Of a DNA stretch of 64,000 nucleotides, positions 26,484-36,607 are shown one piece after another. Position 1 is the stretch's first letter. Each line of letters opens with the position of its first letter. The notes under the pieces are model-generated. The model was not told the DNA's origin. It was given only the letters and a program-made list of their open reading frames with translations, and searched no databases. The stretch lies in the NCBI RefSeq assembly GCF_003581425.1, contig NZ_QXTG01000002.1, positions 1-64,000 of the forward strand, in the 5' to 3' direction. The translations under genes were made by a program, and so were the position numbers. This DNA is from Amnibacterium setariae (GTDB lineage: Bacteria; Actinomycetota; Actinomycetes; Actinomycetales; Microbacteriaceae).

Positions 26484-27701
26484 ATGACGATCACCGCGAA
26501 CGCTTCGACGGGCTCGGAGGAGCCGACGCTCGACCACCTGGTCAGCGACTTCTACGGCTACCAGGACTTCCTCACGGCGGACGAGCAGCGTCACGCGGCC
26601 GAGTTCCGCGCCGTGTTCGAGGAGCGCGTGCGGCCGATCGCCGACGAGTACTGGGCCCGGGCGGAGTTCCCGAAGCAGGTCATCCCGTGGCTCGCGGACC
26701 TCGGCGCCCTCGGGCCCTTCGTGCCGGAGGTGCGCAGGTTCGAGAACACCGCCGTCTTCCGCGGCTGGATGGCGCTCGAGATGGGCCGCGTCGACGCCTC
26801 CGTCGCGACGTTCGTCGGGGTGCAGTCCGGCCTCGCGATGGGCTCGATCCACGTCGGCGGATCGCCCGAGCAGCAGGCCGACCTGCTGCCGCGGATGGCG
26901 ACCGGCGAGCTGCTCGGCGCGTTCGGCCTGACCGAGCCGTACTCGGGCTCCGACTCCGCGCGCGGCCTGCGCACCACTGCCCGGCGCGAGGGCGACGACT
27001 GGGTGCTGAACGGCGCGAAGCGCTGGATCGGCAACGCGACCTTCAGCGACTTCGTCGTGATCTACGCGAAGGACGAGGCGGACGGCCAGGTGAAGGGCTT
27101 CCTCGTCGACACCGACCTGCCCGGGTTCCGCGCGGACAGGATCGAGGACAAGATCGCGCTCCGCAGCGTGCAGAACGCCGACATCACGATGGTCGACGTG
27201 CGCGTGCCGGAGGCGAAGCGGCTGCCCGGCATCCGCTCCTTCCGCGACGTCGCGACCGTGCTGCGCCTCACCCGGTGCGAGGTCGCCTGGCAGGCGGTCG
27301 GCGTGGCCGTCGGCGCATGGGAGGCGGCGCTCGCCTACGCGAAGGACCGGCAGCAGTTCGGGCAGCCGATCGCGAGCCACCAGCTCATCCAGGACCTGCT
27401 CGTGAAGGGCCTCGGCAACATCACCGCCTCGATCGGCATGTGCCTGCGCGCCTCGCAGATGCAGGACGCCGGGGTCCAGAAGGACGAGCACTCGGCGCTC
27501 GCCAAGGCGTTCGCGACGGCCCGCATGCGCGAGACCGTGGCGTACGCCCGCGAGATCCTCGGCGGCAACGGCATCGTGCTCGACAAGGGCGTCGCCCGCT
27601 TCTTCGCCGACGCGGAGGCGCTCTACTCCTACGAGGGCACCCGCGAGATGAACACGCTCATCGTCGGCCGCTCGATCACGGGCTTCAACGCCTTCGTCTG
27701 A
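26484..27701 (+). CDS. Acyl-CoA dehydrogenase (glutaryl-CoA dehydrogenase-like)
   Basis: The 405-residue FAD enzyme introduces the alpha-beta double bond into acyl-CoA. Visible features are the FAD/substrate loop AFGLTEPYSGSDSARGLRT, WIGNATFSDF, the helical C-terminal domain and the catalytic Glu in YSYEGTREMNTLIVGR, with EILGGNGI before it. The closest subgroup by motif is glutaryl-CoA dehydrogenase/ACX4. A strong GGGAGGA precedes the ATG. It is divergent from the TetR regulator and is followed by a long hairpin and the thiolase gene. Confidence 0.92.
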   Translation: MTITANASTGSEEPTLDHLVSDFYGYQDFLTADEQRHAAEFRAVFEERVRPIADEYWARAEFPKQVIPWLADLGALGPFVPEVRRFENTAVFRGWMALEMGRVDASVATFVGVQSGLAMGSIHVGGSPEQQADLLPRMATGELLGAFGLTEPYSGSDSARGLRTTARREGDDWVLNGAKRWIGNATFSDFVVIYAKDEADGQVKGFLVDTDLPGFRADRIEDKIALRSVQNADITMVDVRVPEAKRLPGIRSFRDVATVLRLTRCEVAWQAVGVAVGAWEAALAYAKDRQQFGQPIASHQLIQDLLVKGLGNITASIGMCLRASQMQDAGVQKDEHSALAKAFATARMRETVAYAREILGGNGIVLDKGVARFFADAEALYSYEGTREMNTLIVGRSITGFNAFV

Positions 27702-27756
27702 TTCCATTTTGAAGGAGTTCTCGCTCGTTCCTCGCGAGAACTCCTTCAAAACGGAA
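27702..27756. terminator. Long hairpin TTTTGAAGGAGTTCTCGC, copy 1
   Basis: A 23-nt arm (27702-27724) pairs with 27734-27756 with one mismatch around a 9-nt loop. The same arm recurs at 45705. It lies directly after the acyl-CoA dehydrogenase stop, 33 nt before the thiolase ATG, and should attenuate read-through. The arms contain AAGGAG, which is sealed in the stem. Confidence 0.8.
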
Positions 27757-27788
27757 ATCGCCACACCCCCGAGCGAAGGAGCTCAGCA

Positions 27789-29021
<1,233 letters not shown>

Positions 29022-29108
29022 TCGCGGTCAGCGGGCGCCGAGGCGCCGCCCCGGGTCCTCGGATCGGGGCCGCGCAGGCTGATCCCCCCGAACGAGGAGG
29101 AGGACGCG

Positions 29109-29597
29109 ATGGCACGGACGAAGGTGCTCGCGGTCGCGGCGCTGAAGGGCGCGGTGAGCGGGCTCGTCGGCGTCGCCGCGATGACGGCCGCCGGGCAGCT
29201 CGAGATCCCGCTGCAGGGGCGCCGGCGCTCGTACGTCCCGGCGCGGACGCTGCGCGGGCTGCTGGGGCTCCGGACCTCGGACGCGGACCGGCCGGTGGTG
29301 TGGAACCACCTCATGCACTGGGGGACCGGCGCGGTCGTCGGCGCGCTGCGCGGGGTGTGGGCCGTCACCGGCATCCGGGGTCCGGTGGCGAACGTGCACC
29401 ACACCGCGGTCCGGCTCGCGGTCGATCAGACGCTCGAGAACGGCACGGGCGTCGGCGCGCCGCCGACGACCTGGCCGAAGCGGGAGCTCGCGGTCGACCT
29501 CGCGGGGAAGACGCTCTACTCGGTCGTCACGGGGATCGTCGCCGATCGCTGGATCGCGCCCGTCCTCGAGTCCCACCGCGGCCGCACCAGCCACTGA
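29109..29597 (+). CDS. Small membrane-associated protein of unknown function
   Basis: The 162-residue product has a hydrophobic N-terminal segment (LKGAVSGLVGVAAMTAAGQ), a middle helix HWGTGAVVGALRGVWAVTG and a C-terminal LYSVVTGIVADRWIAPVL. The spacing recalls YagU/DUF1440-type inner membrane proteins, but I cannot assign it firmly. GGAGGAGG precedes the ATG. It stands alone after the thiolase and ends at copy 3 of the dispersed repeat. Confidence 0.7.
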   Translation: MARTKVLAVAALKGAVSGLVGVAAMTAAGQLEIPLQGRRRSYVPARTLRGLLGLRTSDADRPVVWNHLMHWGTGAVVGALRGVWAVTGIRGPVANVHHTAVRLAVDQTLENGTGVGAPPTTWPKRELAVDLAGKTLYSVVTGIVADRWIAPVLESHRGRTSH

Positions 29598-29605
29598 CCG
29601 CTCTC

Positions 29606-29702
29606 GCGGATCCGCAGATCCTCCGCGGATCCGCAGGAACGGGGCGACACGCCGTGCGGCGGTGTCCGGAAGCGGCGTGTCGCGGAGGAAATGCGGATCC
29701 GC
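29606..29702. repeat. GGATCC/GACACGCCG dispersed element, copy 3
   Basis: GCGGATCCGC at 29606-29615, 29625-29634 and 29693-29702, with GCGACACGCCG (29644-29654) facing CGGCGTGTCGC (29673-29683). Spacing is the same as in copy 1. It separates two converging genes and can act as a bidirectional terminator. Confidence 0.85.
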
Positions 29703-29710
29703 GGAAGTCG

Positions 29711-30169
29711 CTAGGCGGGCACGAACACCGTGAGCGTCTCGGCGACGAGCGCGGGCTTCTCGCCGCCCTCGACCTCGAGCGTCACCGCGGTGCGCGCCCG
29801 CACGCCGGTCGGGATGCGCTCTGCGCCGACGAGCGTCCCGCGCGCCCGCACGCGGGACCCGGCGCGCACCGGCGAGACGAAGCGGACACGGTCCGAGCCG
29901 GCGTTCACGACGAGCGCGCAGGCCTCGACGTGCAGCAGGTCGAACATGAGCGGCGCGAGCAGGGACAGCGAGAGGTAGCCGTGCGCGATCGTGGCGCCGA
30001 ACGGCCCCGCCGCGGCGCGCTCGGGGTCGACGTGGATCCACTGGTGGTCGTCGGTCGCGTCGGCGAACCGGTCGATGCGCTCCTGGTCGACCAGCAGCCA
30101 CGCGCTCGCGCCGAGGTCCGTGCCGGCCGCCTCGAGCAGCGCGGCGGGGGAGGGGAACGTCGTGGTCAC
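29711..30169 (-). CDS. MaoC family enoyl-CoA hydratase
   Basis: The 152-residue hot-dog protein carries the hydratase 2 signature DRFADATDDHQWIHVDPERA, with catalytic Asp and His, then GATIAHGYLSLSLLAPLM. R-specific enoyl-CoA hydratases of this size add water to trans-2-enoyl-CoA. The GTG overlaps the SDR stop (GTGA). It is the last gene of the operon adh-SDR-maoC. Confidence 0.92.
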   Translation of the reverse strand: MTTTFPSPAALLEAAGTDLGASAWLLVDQERIDRFADATDDHQWIHVDPERAAAGPFGATIAHGYLSLSLLAPLMFDLLHVEACALVVNAGSDRVRFVSPVRAGSRVRARGTLVGAERIPTGVRARTAVTLEVEGGEKPALVAETLTVFVPA

Positions 30170-30921
30170 GCCTTCGGCCCTCCCGCCACGTAGAGCACCT
30201 GGCCGGAGACGAAGGAGGCGGCGTCGGAGGTGAAGAACGCGGCCGCCTCGGCGACGTCCGCCGGCTGCCCGACCCGGGCGACCGGGATCTCCTTCGCGGC
30301 CCCGGCGAGGAAGTCCTCGTACGAGACCTTCATCCGCGCGGCCGTCTGCCGGAGCATGTCGGTCGCGATGAACCCCGGCGCGATCGCGTTCGCGGTCACG
30401 CCGTACCGGCCCAGCTCGATCGCGAGGGTCTTCGTGAACCCCTGCAGCCCCGCCTTGACCGCCGCGTAGTTCGCCTGGCCGCGGTTGCCGAGCGCGCTCG
30501 TCGACGACAGCGAGACGATGCGGCCCCACCCCGCCTCCACCTGGTGCCGCTGCACCGCGCGGCTCATCAGGAACGCGCCCCGGAGGTGCACGGCGACGAC
30601 GGCGTCCCAGTCGTCGTCGGTCATCTTGAAGAGCAGGTTGTCGCGGAGGATGCCGGCGTTGTTCACGAGGATGGTGGGCGCGCCCAGCTCGGCCGCGACG
30701 CGCTCCACGGCGGCCTCGACCGCCTCGGTCCGCGACACGTCCGCGCCGATCCCGACCGCTCGGACGCCCGCGGCCCGCACCGCGGCGACGGTGTCCTCGG
30801 TCGCCGCCTCGTCGAGGTCGACCACGGCGACGTCCCGGTCCTGCGCCGCCAGGCGCGTGGCGATCGCCGCGCCGATGCCGCGCGCGCCTCCCGTGACGAT
30901 CGCGATCCGTCGTCCGCTCAT
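30166..30921 (-). CDS. Short-chain dehydrogenase/reductase (FabG-like)
   Basis: The 251-residue NAD(P)-dependent SDR has the cofactor motif VTGGARGIGAAIA, NNAG in LVNNAGILRDNLLFKM, catalytic Ser in IVSLSSTSALGN and the YxxxK motif YAAVKAG, then NAIAPGFIATDM. The pattern is of 3-ketoacyl reductase/hydroxyacyl dehydrogenase type. ATG overlaps the adh stop, so the two are coupled. Confidence 0.92.
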   Translation of the reverse strand: MSGRRIAIVTGGARGIGAAIATRLAAQDRDVAVVDLDEAATEDTVAAVRAAGVRAVGIGADVSRTEAVEAAVERVAAELGAPTILVNNAGILRDNLLFKMTDDDWDAVVAVHLRGAFLMSRAVQRHQVEAGWGRIVSLSSTSALGNRGQANYAAVKAGLQGFTKTLAIELGRYGVTANAIAPGFIATDMLRQTAARMKVSYEDFLAGAAKEIPVARVGQPADVAEAAAFFTSDAASFVSGQVLYVAGGPKA

Positions 30922-32057
30922 GCCTGCTCCTCCTCCTCGTCGACCTCGTCGACGTCGTCGAACGTGATCAGCTGCCGCAGCGCGGTGCCGGCCGCGAGGG
31001 CGTCCATGGCCCCGTTGATCCCCGCGAGCGGCACCCGGCCGGACACGAGCCGCTCGACGGGCAGCCGGCCGTCGAGCCACAGGTCGGCGTACGTCGGCAC
31101 GTCGCGCTCGGGCACGGAGGAGCCGAGGTAGCTGCCGACCACCGTCCTCGCCTCGGCGGTCAGCGTCAGCGGCGGGATGCCCGAGCGCGCGTCCGCGCGG
31201 GGGAGCCCGACGGTCACGGTCGTGCCGCCCGGGGCGGTGAGCGCGAAGGCCGTCTCGAACGCGGCCGGGTGCCCCGCGGCCTCGATCACGACCGGTGCGC
31301 GGACGCCCGCCTCCTGGGCCTCGTCGGGCGTCCAGGTCTCGTCCGCGCCGCACGCGCGGGCGTGGTCGAGCTTCGCCGGCAGGGCGTCGACCGCGATCAC
31401 CGGGTGCCCGGTCGCCTTCGCGACGAGCAGCGCGGCGGTGCCCACCCCGCCGAGCCCGACGACCGCGATCGGGTCGCCGTCCCGCACGCCGGAGGCGTTC
31501 AGCACCGCGCCGCCGCCTGTCAGCACCGCGCAGCCGAGCAGGGCGGCGACCTCCGCCGGCACCGCGGCGGCCACGGGCACGACCGACCGGCGGTCGACGA
31601 CGGCGTGGTCGGCGAAGGCGGAGGCGCCGAGGTGGTGCGCGACCGGCTCCCCGCCGCGGGACAGGCGCGTGCCGCCGCCGAGCAGCTCGCCGGCGGCGTT
31701 CGCGGCGCTGCCGCGCTCGCAGGGGAGGCGGCCGTCGGTCGCGCAGGCGGCGCACTCGCCGCAGCGGGGCAGGAACGTGAGCACGACGCGGTCGCCCTCG
31801 GCGACGTCGCGCACCTCGCGCCCCACCGCCGTGACGATCCCCGCGGCCTCGTGCCCGAGCAGCATCGGCGTCGGGCGCGGCCGGTTGCCGTCGACGACGG
31901 AGAGGTCCGAGTGGCAGATGCCGGCCGCCTCGATGCGCACGAGCAGCTCGGTCGGTCCCGGCGCCGCGAGGTCGAGCGCGCCGACGCTCAGGGGCCGCGT
32001 CTCGGCGAACGGTCCGGGTCGACCGGACTCCTCGAGCACCGCACCACGGATCCGCAC
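30918..32057 (-). CDS. Zinc-dependent alcohol dehydrogenase (class III-like MDR)
   Basis: The 379-residue enzyme has the catalytic zinc Cys in AAGICHSDLSVVDG, GHEAAGIVTAVG with the second ligand, and a structural zinc lobe CGECAACATDGRLPC. NAD binding is at VVGLGGVGTAALLVA. It oxidises an alcohol or reduces an aldehyde or ketone; substrate unknown. The C-terminus is unusually acidic (DDVDEVDEEEEQA). AGGAGG precedes the ATG, and the shared 27-nt operator with a TAGGCT -10 lies 25-55 nt upstream. It heads the operon adh-SDR-maoC. Confidence 0.9.
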   Translation of the reverse strand: MRIRGAVLEESGRPGPFAETRPLSVGALDLAAPGPTELLVRIEAAGICHSDLSVVDGNRPRPTPMLLGHEAAGIVTAVGREVRDVAEGDRVVLTFLPRCGECAACATDGRLPCERGSAANAAGELLGGGTRLSRGGEPVAHHLGASAFADHAVVDRRSVVPVAAAVPAEVAALLGCAVLTGGGAVLNASGVRDGDPIAVVGLGGVGTAALLVAKATGHPVIAVDALPAKLDHARACGADETWTPDEAQEAGVRAPVVIEAAGHPAAFETAFALTAPGGTTVTVGLPRADARSGIPPLTLTAEARTVVGSYLGSSVPERDVPTYADLWLDGRLPVERLVSGRVPLAGINGAMDALAAGTALRQLITFDDVDEVDEEEEQA

Positions 32058-32081
32058 GCGTCGACCTCCTCGTCGCGGGAG

Positions 32082-32087
32082 AGCCTA
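32082..32087 (-). promoter_or_regulatory. -10 element for adh-SDR-maoC
   Basis: Minus-strand TAGGCT starts on the last two bases of site B of the shared element, exactly as TACACT does at site A. Confidence 0.55.
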
Positions 32088-32112
32088 CGCAACACTTCCC
32101 GAGACGTTGCAG
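32086..32112. promoter_or_regulatory. Shared 27-nt operator-like element, site B
   Basis: On the plus strand it begins TACGCAACACTTC and ends ACGTTGCAG, with an imperfect dyad GCAAC/GTTGC. Its reverse complement matches site A (26420-26446) at 22 of 27 bases. It lies between the LLM stop and the adh start. Confidence 0.75.
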
Positions 32113-32118
32113 GAGGGG

Positions 32119-32988
32119 TCAGAGCGCGGAGAGCTCCGGCAGCACCTCGTCGCACAGCCGCTGGACGAAGGCCGGCGGGTCCTGCGGCGGCACGCTGACC
32201 GAGACCTGCACGACGCCGAGGGCGGCGTAGGCCCGCATCCGCTCGAGGAACTCGGCGGGCTCGAAGCCGGCCGGCAGCTGCGTCGTGAGCGTGATGTCGA
32301 CCTCCGCCGGGTCGCGGCCGACGTCGGCGCAGTGGCCGCGCAGGACGTCGATCTTGTGCGCGACCTCGTCGGTCCCCGCGTCGAAGAGGTTGCAGGCGTC
32401 GCCGTACTGCGCGACGAGGCGGAGCGTCTTCTTCTCGCCCGATCCGCCGATGAGGATCGGCGGGCGCGGCGCCTGGAGCGGCCGCGGCGAGCAGAGGGTC
32501 TCGGCGAGCCGGTAGTGGCGGCCCTCGTACGGCCCGTCGTCGTCGCTCCACATCTGCCGGCAGATCTGGAGCGTCTCCTCGAGGCGCTCGAACCGCTCCT
32601 TCAACGGCGGGTACGGCACGCCGAGCGCGAGGTGCTCCCGCTCGTACCAGGCGGCGCCGATGCCGAGGAAGGCCCGGCCGCCGGACAGCACGTCGACGGT
32701 GCTCACGATCTTCGCCAGCAGGCCGGGGTGCCGGTAGGTGACGCCGGTCACGAGCAGACCGAGCCGCAGGCGCTCCGTGACGCCGGCCAGGTAGCCGAGC
32801 CCCGTGTAGCCCTCGAGCATCGGCTCCTCGGCCCGGCCCTGCGCCTCCATCTGGAACCAGTGGTCCATCAGCGTCATCGCGCTGATCCCGCCGGCGTCGG
32901 CGATCTGCGCCGTGCGGCGCAGCGTCGAGGCGATCTCCGCCGTCCCCCCGGGCGTCGAGAAGTTCCAGTAGTGCACCGCGAGCCGCAT
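32119..32988 (-). CDS. LLM class oxidoreductase, probably F420-dependent
   Basis: The 289-residue TIM-barrel protein belongs to the luciferase-like monooxygenase superfamily. It has the N-terminal strand MRLAVHYWNFSTPGG, then LMDHWFQMEAQGRAEEP, RLRLGLLVTGVTYRHPGLLAK and FLGIGAAWYEREHLALG. The loop LIGGSGEKKTLRLVAQYGDA is typical of F420-dependent members. The coenzyme is inferred; no F420 biosynthesis genes are in the window. It sits upstream of adh on the same strand, but the adh promoter lies between them. Confidence 0.88.
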   Translation of the reverse strand: MRLAVHYWNFSTPGGTAEIASTLRRTAQIADAGGISAMTLMDHWFQMEAQGRAEEPMLEGYTGLGYLAGVTERLRLGLLVTGVTYRHPGLLAKIVSTVDVLSGGRAFLGIGAAWYEREHLALGVPYPPLKERFERLEETLQICRQMWSDDDGPYEGRHYRLAETLCSPRPLQAPRPPILIGGSGEKKTLRLVAQYGDACNLFDAGTDEVAHKIDVLRGHCADVGRDPAEVDITLTTQLPAGFEPAEFLERMRAYAALGVVQVSVSVPPQDPPAFVQRLCDEVLPELSAL

Positions 32989-33066
32989 GGGCCCAGTGTC
33001 GACCTCCCCGCCCGGATCCGCGAGAGGCGCCCGGGTCGGCGGAGCCCCCGGGGGTGCGCGGGCGCG

Positions 33067-33072
33067 TAGGTT
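33067..33072 (+). promoter_or_regulatory. -10 element for aspA
   Basis: TAGGTT ends 8 nt before GTG 33081; no Shine-Dalgarno between. Confidence 0.6.
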
Positions 33073-33080
33073 GGCCCCTC

Positions 33081-34571
33081 GTGACCGACGACGTTCACCC
33101 GACCACCCGCACGGAGATCGACAGCCTCGGCGCCGTCGAGATCCCCTTCGACGCCTACTGGGGCGCGCACACCGCCCGCGCGCTCGAGAACTTCCCGATC
33201 TCGGGCACCCCGATCTCCCGCCACCCGCGGATGGTCGACGCGCTCGCGATCGTGAAGCAGGCGGCGGCGCGCGCGAACCGCGACCTCGAGGCGCTGCCGC
33301 CGGAGAAGGCCGCGATGATCGAGCGGGCCTGCGTCGCGATCCGCGAGGGCCGGTTCCACGACCAGTTCGTCGTCGACGTGATCCAGGGCGGTGCGGGCAC
33401 CTCCACGAACATGAACGCGAACGAGGTCGTCGCGAACGTGGCGCTCGAGCTCGCGGGCCACCCGCTCGGCGACTACGCGGCGCTCAACCCGATCGACGAC
33501 GTCAACCGCAGCCAGAGCACGAACGACGTCTACCCGACCGCCGGGAAGATCGCGATCGCCCTCGCGCTCGAGGACCTGCTCGTCGAGCACGTCGCGCTGA
33601 AGCGCGCGTTCGCGGACAAGGGCCACGAGTTCCACGACGTGCTGAAGGTCGGCAGGACGCAGCTGCAGGACGCCGTGCCGATGACGCTCGGGCAGGAGTT
33701 CCACGGCTTCGCGACGACGCTCGGCGAGGACGAGGACCGCATCCGCGAGGTGCTGCCGCTGCTCCGCGAGATCAACCTCGGCGCGACGGCCATCGGCACG
33801 GGCATCACCGCCGACCCGCGCTACGCGGCGACGGTCCGGGGGCACCTGACCGACCTGCTGGGGGAGCAGTACGTCACGGCCGGCGACCTGATCGAGGCCA
33901 CCAGCGACACCGGCGTCTTCATGCAGATGTCGGGCGTGCTGAAGCGCGCGGCGGTGAAGCTGTCGAAGATCTGCAACGACCTCCGGCTGCTCTCCTCCGG
34001 GCCGCAGGCGGGACTCGGCGAGATCGTGCTGCCGCCGCGGCAGGCGGGGTCGTCGATCATGCCCGGCAAGGTCAACCCGGTGATCCCCGAGGTCGTGAAC
34101 CAGATCGCCTTCGCGGTCGTCGGGCACGACGTCTCGGTGACGATGGCCGCGGAGGCCGGCCAGCTGCAGCTGAACGCGTTCGAGCCCCTGATCCTCCACT
34201 CGATCCTCACGAACGTCGCCTGGCTCGCGGCGGGCTGCCGCACCCTGCGGCTGCACTGCGTGGAGGGCATCCAGGCGAACGTCGACCGGCTCGACACGAT
34301 GGTGCGCACCTCCGTCGGCGTCGTCACGGCGCTCACGCCGTGGATCGGCTACGCGGCCGCGTCGGCGCTCGCGAAGACCGCGCTGCTGACCGGGCACGAC
34401 GTGGCCGACCTCGTCGTGGAGGCCGGCCTGATGGATCGCGCGCGCGTGCTCGAGCTCACGTCGCCGGAGCGCCTCACCAACTCGACGCCGCTCACCGGCT
34501 CCGTCGCGGTGGTCGGCCCGGAGACGGCGACGATCGCGATCGCGAGCCCGACGGAGGCCGACTCGGTCTGA
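33081..34571 (+). CDS. aspA: Aspartate ammonia-lyase
   Basis: The 496-residue enzyme of the fumarase/aspartase superfamily deaminates aspartate to fumarate. It has SQSTNDVYPTA, the GRTQLQDAVPMTLGQEF loop and the signature AGSSIMPGKVNPVIPEVVNQ. Aspartase rather than fumarase is favoured by DLIEATSDTGVFMQMSG, KLSKICNDLRLLSSGPQAGL and NPVIPE in place of the fumarase NPTQ. The GTG is chosen because a -10 lies 8 nt upstream; the frame is open further upstream but without signals. A C-terminal tail of about 25 residues extends past the usual end. Confidence 0.9.
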   Translation: MTDDVHPTTRTEIDSLGAVEIPFDAYWGAHTARALENFPISGTPISRHPRMVDALAIVKQAAARANRDLEALPPEKAAMIERACVAIREGRFHDQFVVDVIQGGAGTSTNMNANEVVANVALELAGHPLGDYAALNPIDDVNRSQSTNDVYPTAGKIAIALALEDLLVEHVALKRAFADKGHEFHDVLKVGRTQLQDAVPMTLGQEFHGFATTLGEDEDRIREVLPLLREINLGATAIGTGITADPRYAATVRGHLTDLLGEQYVTAGDLIEATSDTGVFMQMSGVLKRAAVKLSKICNDLRLLSSGPQAGLGEIVLPPRQAGSSIMPGKVNPVIPEVVNQIAFAVVGHDVSVTMAAEAGQLQLNAFEPLILHSILTNVAWLAAGCRTLRLHCVEGIQANVDRLDTMVRTSVGVVTALTPWIGYAAASALAKTALLTGHDVADLVVEAGLMDRARVLELTSPERLTNSTPLTGSVAVVGPETATIAIASPTEADSV

Positions 34572-34592
34572 GCACCGGCGGCCCTCCGCGGA

Positions 34593-35348
34593 TCACGCCC
34601 CGACGGAGCGCTGCGCCGTGCCGGAGGAGCGGAGCCCGGCCGCGTAGCCGGGCGCTCGTCCGTACCCGGAGAACGAGCGCCGGTCGGTCACCCGCCGCAC
34701 GGCGACGTTGTCCTGCACCCAGGCGTCCATGGCCTCGCTCCGGGCGGCCACGACGAGCGCGGTGCCCGCGCCGGTCTCCGCGAGCGCCCGCTCGCGGCCC
34801 GCCTCGAGCCGGGCGGCGGCGCCGGCCCCGAACGCCTGCACGAACGCGCAGCGCGCGAGGTGCGCGTCCCACTTCGGGATCAGCCGGTGACGGGGATCGG
34901 CGCGCCACCAGGCGCGGACGGCGAGCGCCGCCTGCACCGCGAGCGACTCGAGCAGCGGCACCGCGAGGGCCAGGTCCGAGACGAAGCCCGTGACGACGAG
35001 CTCGACGTGCGGCTTCGTGCCCGGCTCGTCCCAGGCGGAGGCGGTGCGCCGGTCGCGGTAGTGGGCGACGAGCCCGAGCGCCTTCGCGGCCGCGCTGAGG
35101 CCGAGGACGACGTCGAGCGCGGTCGTTCCGCGGCCGCCCGCGATGACGACGGTGCGGCGCTCGATCGCCTCCCGCTCGGCACGGCGCGCGCCGTCGACGT
35201 CGAGCGTGAGCCGGTCGATCGCGTGCTTCGCGAGCAGCCGCTCCGCCTCCTGGCCGGCGGTGTCCCGCTCGGCCTGCGTCGCGGCGGGATCCTGCGAGAC
35301 CCGCAGGAAGTGCTCGATGCGCGCCTCGACGCCCATCTTGTCGGCCAT
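34593..35348 (-). CDS. DUF2786 domain protein
   Basis: The 251-residue product starts with a DUF2786-like segment (ARIEHFLRVSQDPAATQAER, then AERLLAKHAID). An alpha/beta part follows with LVVTGFVSDLALAVPLLESL. The end is FVQAFGAGAAARLEAGRERA plus an Ala/Ser tail. DUF2786 proteins occur in actinobacteria and phages; function unknown. AGGAGG precedes ATG 35348. It faces aspA with only 21 nt between the stops. Confidence 0.8.
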   Translation of the reverse strand: MADKMGVEARIEHFLRVSQDPAATQAERDTAGQEAERLLAKHAIDRLTLDVDGARRAEREAIERRTVVIAGGRGTTALDVVLGLSAAAKALGLVAHYRDRRTASAWDEPGTKPHVELVVTGFVSDLALAVPLLESLAVQAALAVRAWWRADPRHRLIPKWDAHLARCAFVQAFGAGAAARLEAGRERALAETGAGTALVVAARSEAMDAWVQDNVAVRRVTDRRSFSGYGRAPGYAAGLRSSGTAQRSVGA

Positions 35349-35445
35349 GGTTCCTCCTGGCTGCCGGGCACGGGCGCTCGAGCACCCCATCAGGCCCCTC
35401 CGACAGCGCCCAGCGCCGGCGGAGGATCCGGGTGCGCGGCACCGC

Positions 35446-35451
35446 GATACT
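35446..35451 (+). promoter_or_regulatory. Probable -10 element for the acetyltransferase pair
   Basis: GATACT ends 7 nt before ATG 35459 with no Shine-Dalgarno, fitting the leaderless pattern. Confidence 0.4.
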
Positions 35452-35458
35452 GACCGGC

Positions 35459-36070
35459 ATGCCCATCCTCGATGCCGACTCCGCGCAGGCCTACGGCCGC
35501 GGGCTCCTCGTCGGCGACCTGGTCCGCCTCCGCCCGCTCGAGGAGCGGGACCTGATCCACCTCGAGCGCTGGTGGGGCGACCCGGAGTGGCAGGTGTTCC
35601 AGCAGCAGACCGTGCGCCCGCAGCCGGACGGGCCGGCGCAGGACCTCTTCCGCCGGTGGAGCGGGAACGACTCGAGCGCCGCCGTCGGCTTCAGCGTGGA
35701 GACGGTGTCGTCCGGCGAGTTCGTCGGCCACGTCACGCTGTGGGGCGCCGCGCTGCCCGCCCGCGCCGCGACGCTCGGCATCATCATCGGCCCGAACCAC
35801 GTCGGCCGCGGGTACGGCACCGACGCCGTCCGCGTCGTCAGCCGCTACGGCTTCCGCGCGATGGGGCTGCACCGGATCGGGCTCTCGGTCTTCGCGTTCA
35901 ACGCGCGCGGCCGGGCCGCCTACGAGAAGGCCGGCTTCCAGCTCGAGGGCGTGCGCCGCGAGGCGGTCTTCACCGACGGCGGCTTCACGGACGAGGTCCT
36001 GATGGGGCTGCTCCGCGCGGACTGGGAGGCCCTGGAGGAGGCGCGGTCCGTCGCGGAGGCGTCCGCGTGA
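35459..36070 (+). CDS. GNAT family N-acetyltransferase (RimJ/RimL-like)
   Basis: The 203-residue protein has the RimJ/L-type start LVRLRPLEERDLIHLERWW, then VGHVTLWGAALPARAATLG and the acetyl-CoA motif NHVGRGYGTDAVRVVSRYGF, with NARGRAAYEKAGFQLEG at the end. It transfers acetyl to an amine, either a protein N-terminus or a small molecule. ATG 35459 is preferred over GTG 35432 because of the -10 spacing. It overlaps the next acetyltransferase. Confidence 0.87.
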   Translation: MPILDADSAQAYGRGLLVGDLVRLRPLEERDLIHLERWWGDPEWQVFQQQTVRPQPDGPAQDLFRRWSGNDSSAAVGFSVETVSSGEFVGHVTLWGAALPARAATLGIIIGPNHVGRGYGTDAVRVVSRYGFRAMGLHRIGLSVFAFNARGRAAYEKAGFQLEGVRREAVFTDGGFTDEVLMGLLRADWEALEEARSVAEASA

Positions 36071-36597
36071 CGGTCCGCCCGGCGCTGCCGAGCGACGCCG
36101 TGGCGCTCGCGGAGGTCGCGGGCGCCACGTTCGCCCTCGCCTGCCCGCCGAGCACGCCGCAGGCCGCCATCGACGCCTTCGTCGAGACCGCGCTCTCCGA
36201 GCAGGCGTTCGGCGGCTACCTCGCCGACCCGGACCGCGTGCTGCTCGTCGCGGAGCCCACGCCCGGCGCCCCGCTCGACGGGTACGCGATGCTCGTGCTC
36301 GGCGAGCCCGCCGACCCCGACGTCGCGGGCGCGCTGCGGATCCGCCCGACCGTCGAGCTCTCGAAGATCTACGTCCGCGAGGGCGGTCACGGCCGCGGCA
36401 CCGCCGCGGAGCTGCTGACCCGCGCGCTCGAGGCGGGGCGCGAGCGCGGCGCGGCCGGCATGTGGCTCGGCACGAACCAGGAGAACGAGCGGGCGCAGCG
36501 CTTCTACGCGAAGCACGCCTTCGAGCGCGTCGGCGTGAAGCGGTTCCGGCTCGGCGACCGCGACGAGGACGACTTCGTCTTCGAGCGCCCCCTCTGA
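36067..36597 (+). CDS. GNAT family N-acetyltransferase
   Basis: The 176-residue protein begins VTVRPALPSDAVALAEVAG and has the GNAT core VELSKIYVREGGHGRGTAAELL (motif A), ending NERAQRFYAKHAFERVG. It belongs to a different subgroup from its neighbour, so the pair is not a recent duplication. The GTG overlaps the upstream stop (GTGA). A strong hairpin terminates the unit. Confidence 0.87.
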   Translation: MTVRPALPSDAVALAEVAGATFALACPPSTPQAAIDAFVETALSEQAFGGYLADPDRVLLVAEPTPGAPLDGYAMLVLGEPADPDVAGALRIRPTVELSKIYVREGGHGRGTAAELLTRALEAGRERGAAGMWLGTNQENERAQRFYAKHAFERVGVKRFRLGDRDEDDFVFERPL

Positions 36598-36607
36598 CCC
36601 GCGACCC

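Noticed and set aside
33081-34571. Fumarase (fumC) for the lyase at 33 kb
   Set aside because: The NPVIPEVVNQ and DLIEATSDTG blocks fit aspartase better than fumarase (which has NPTQ), so aspA is preferred.
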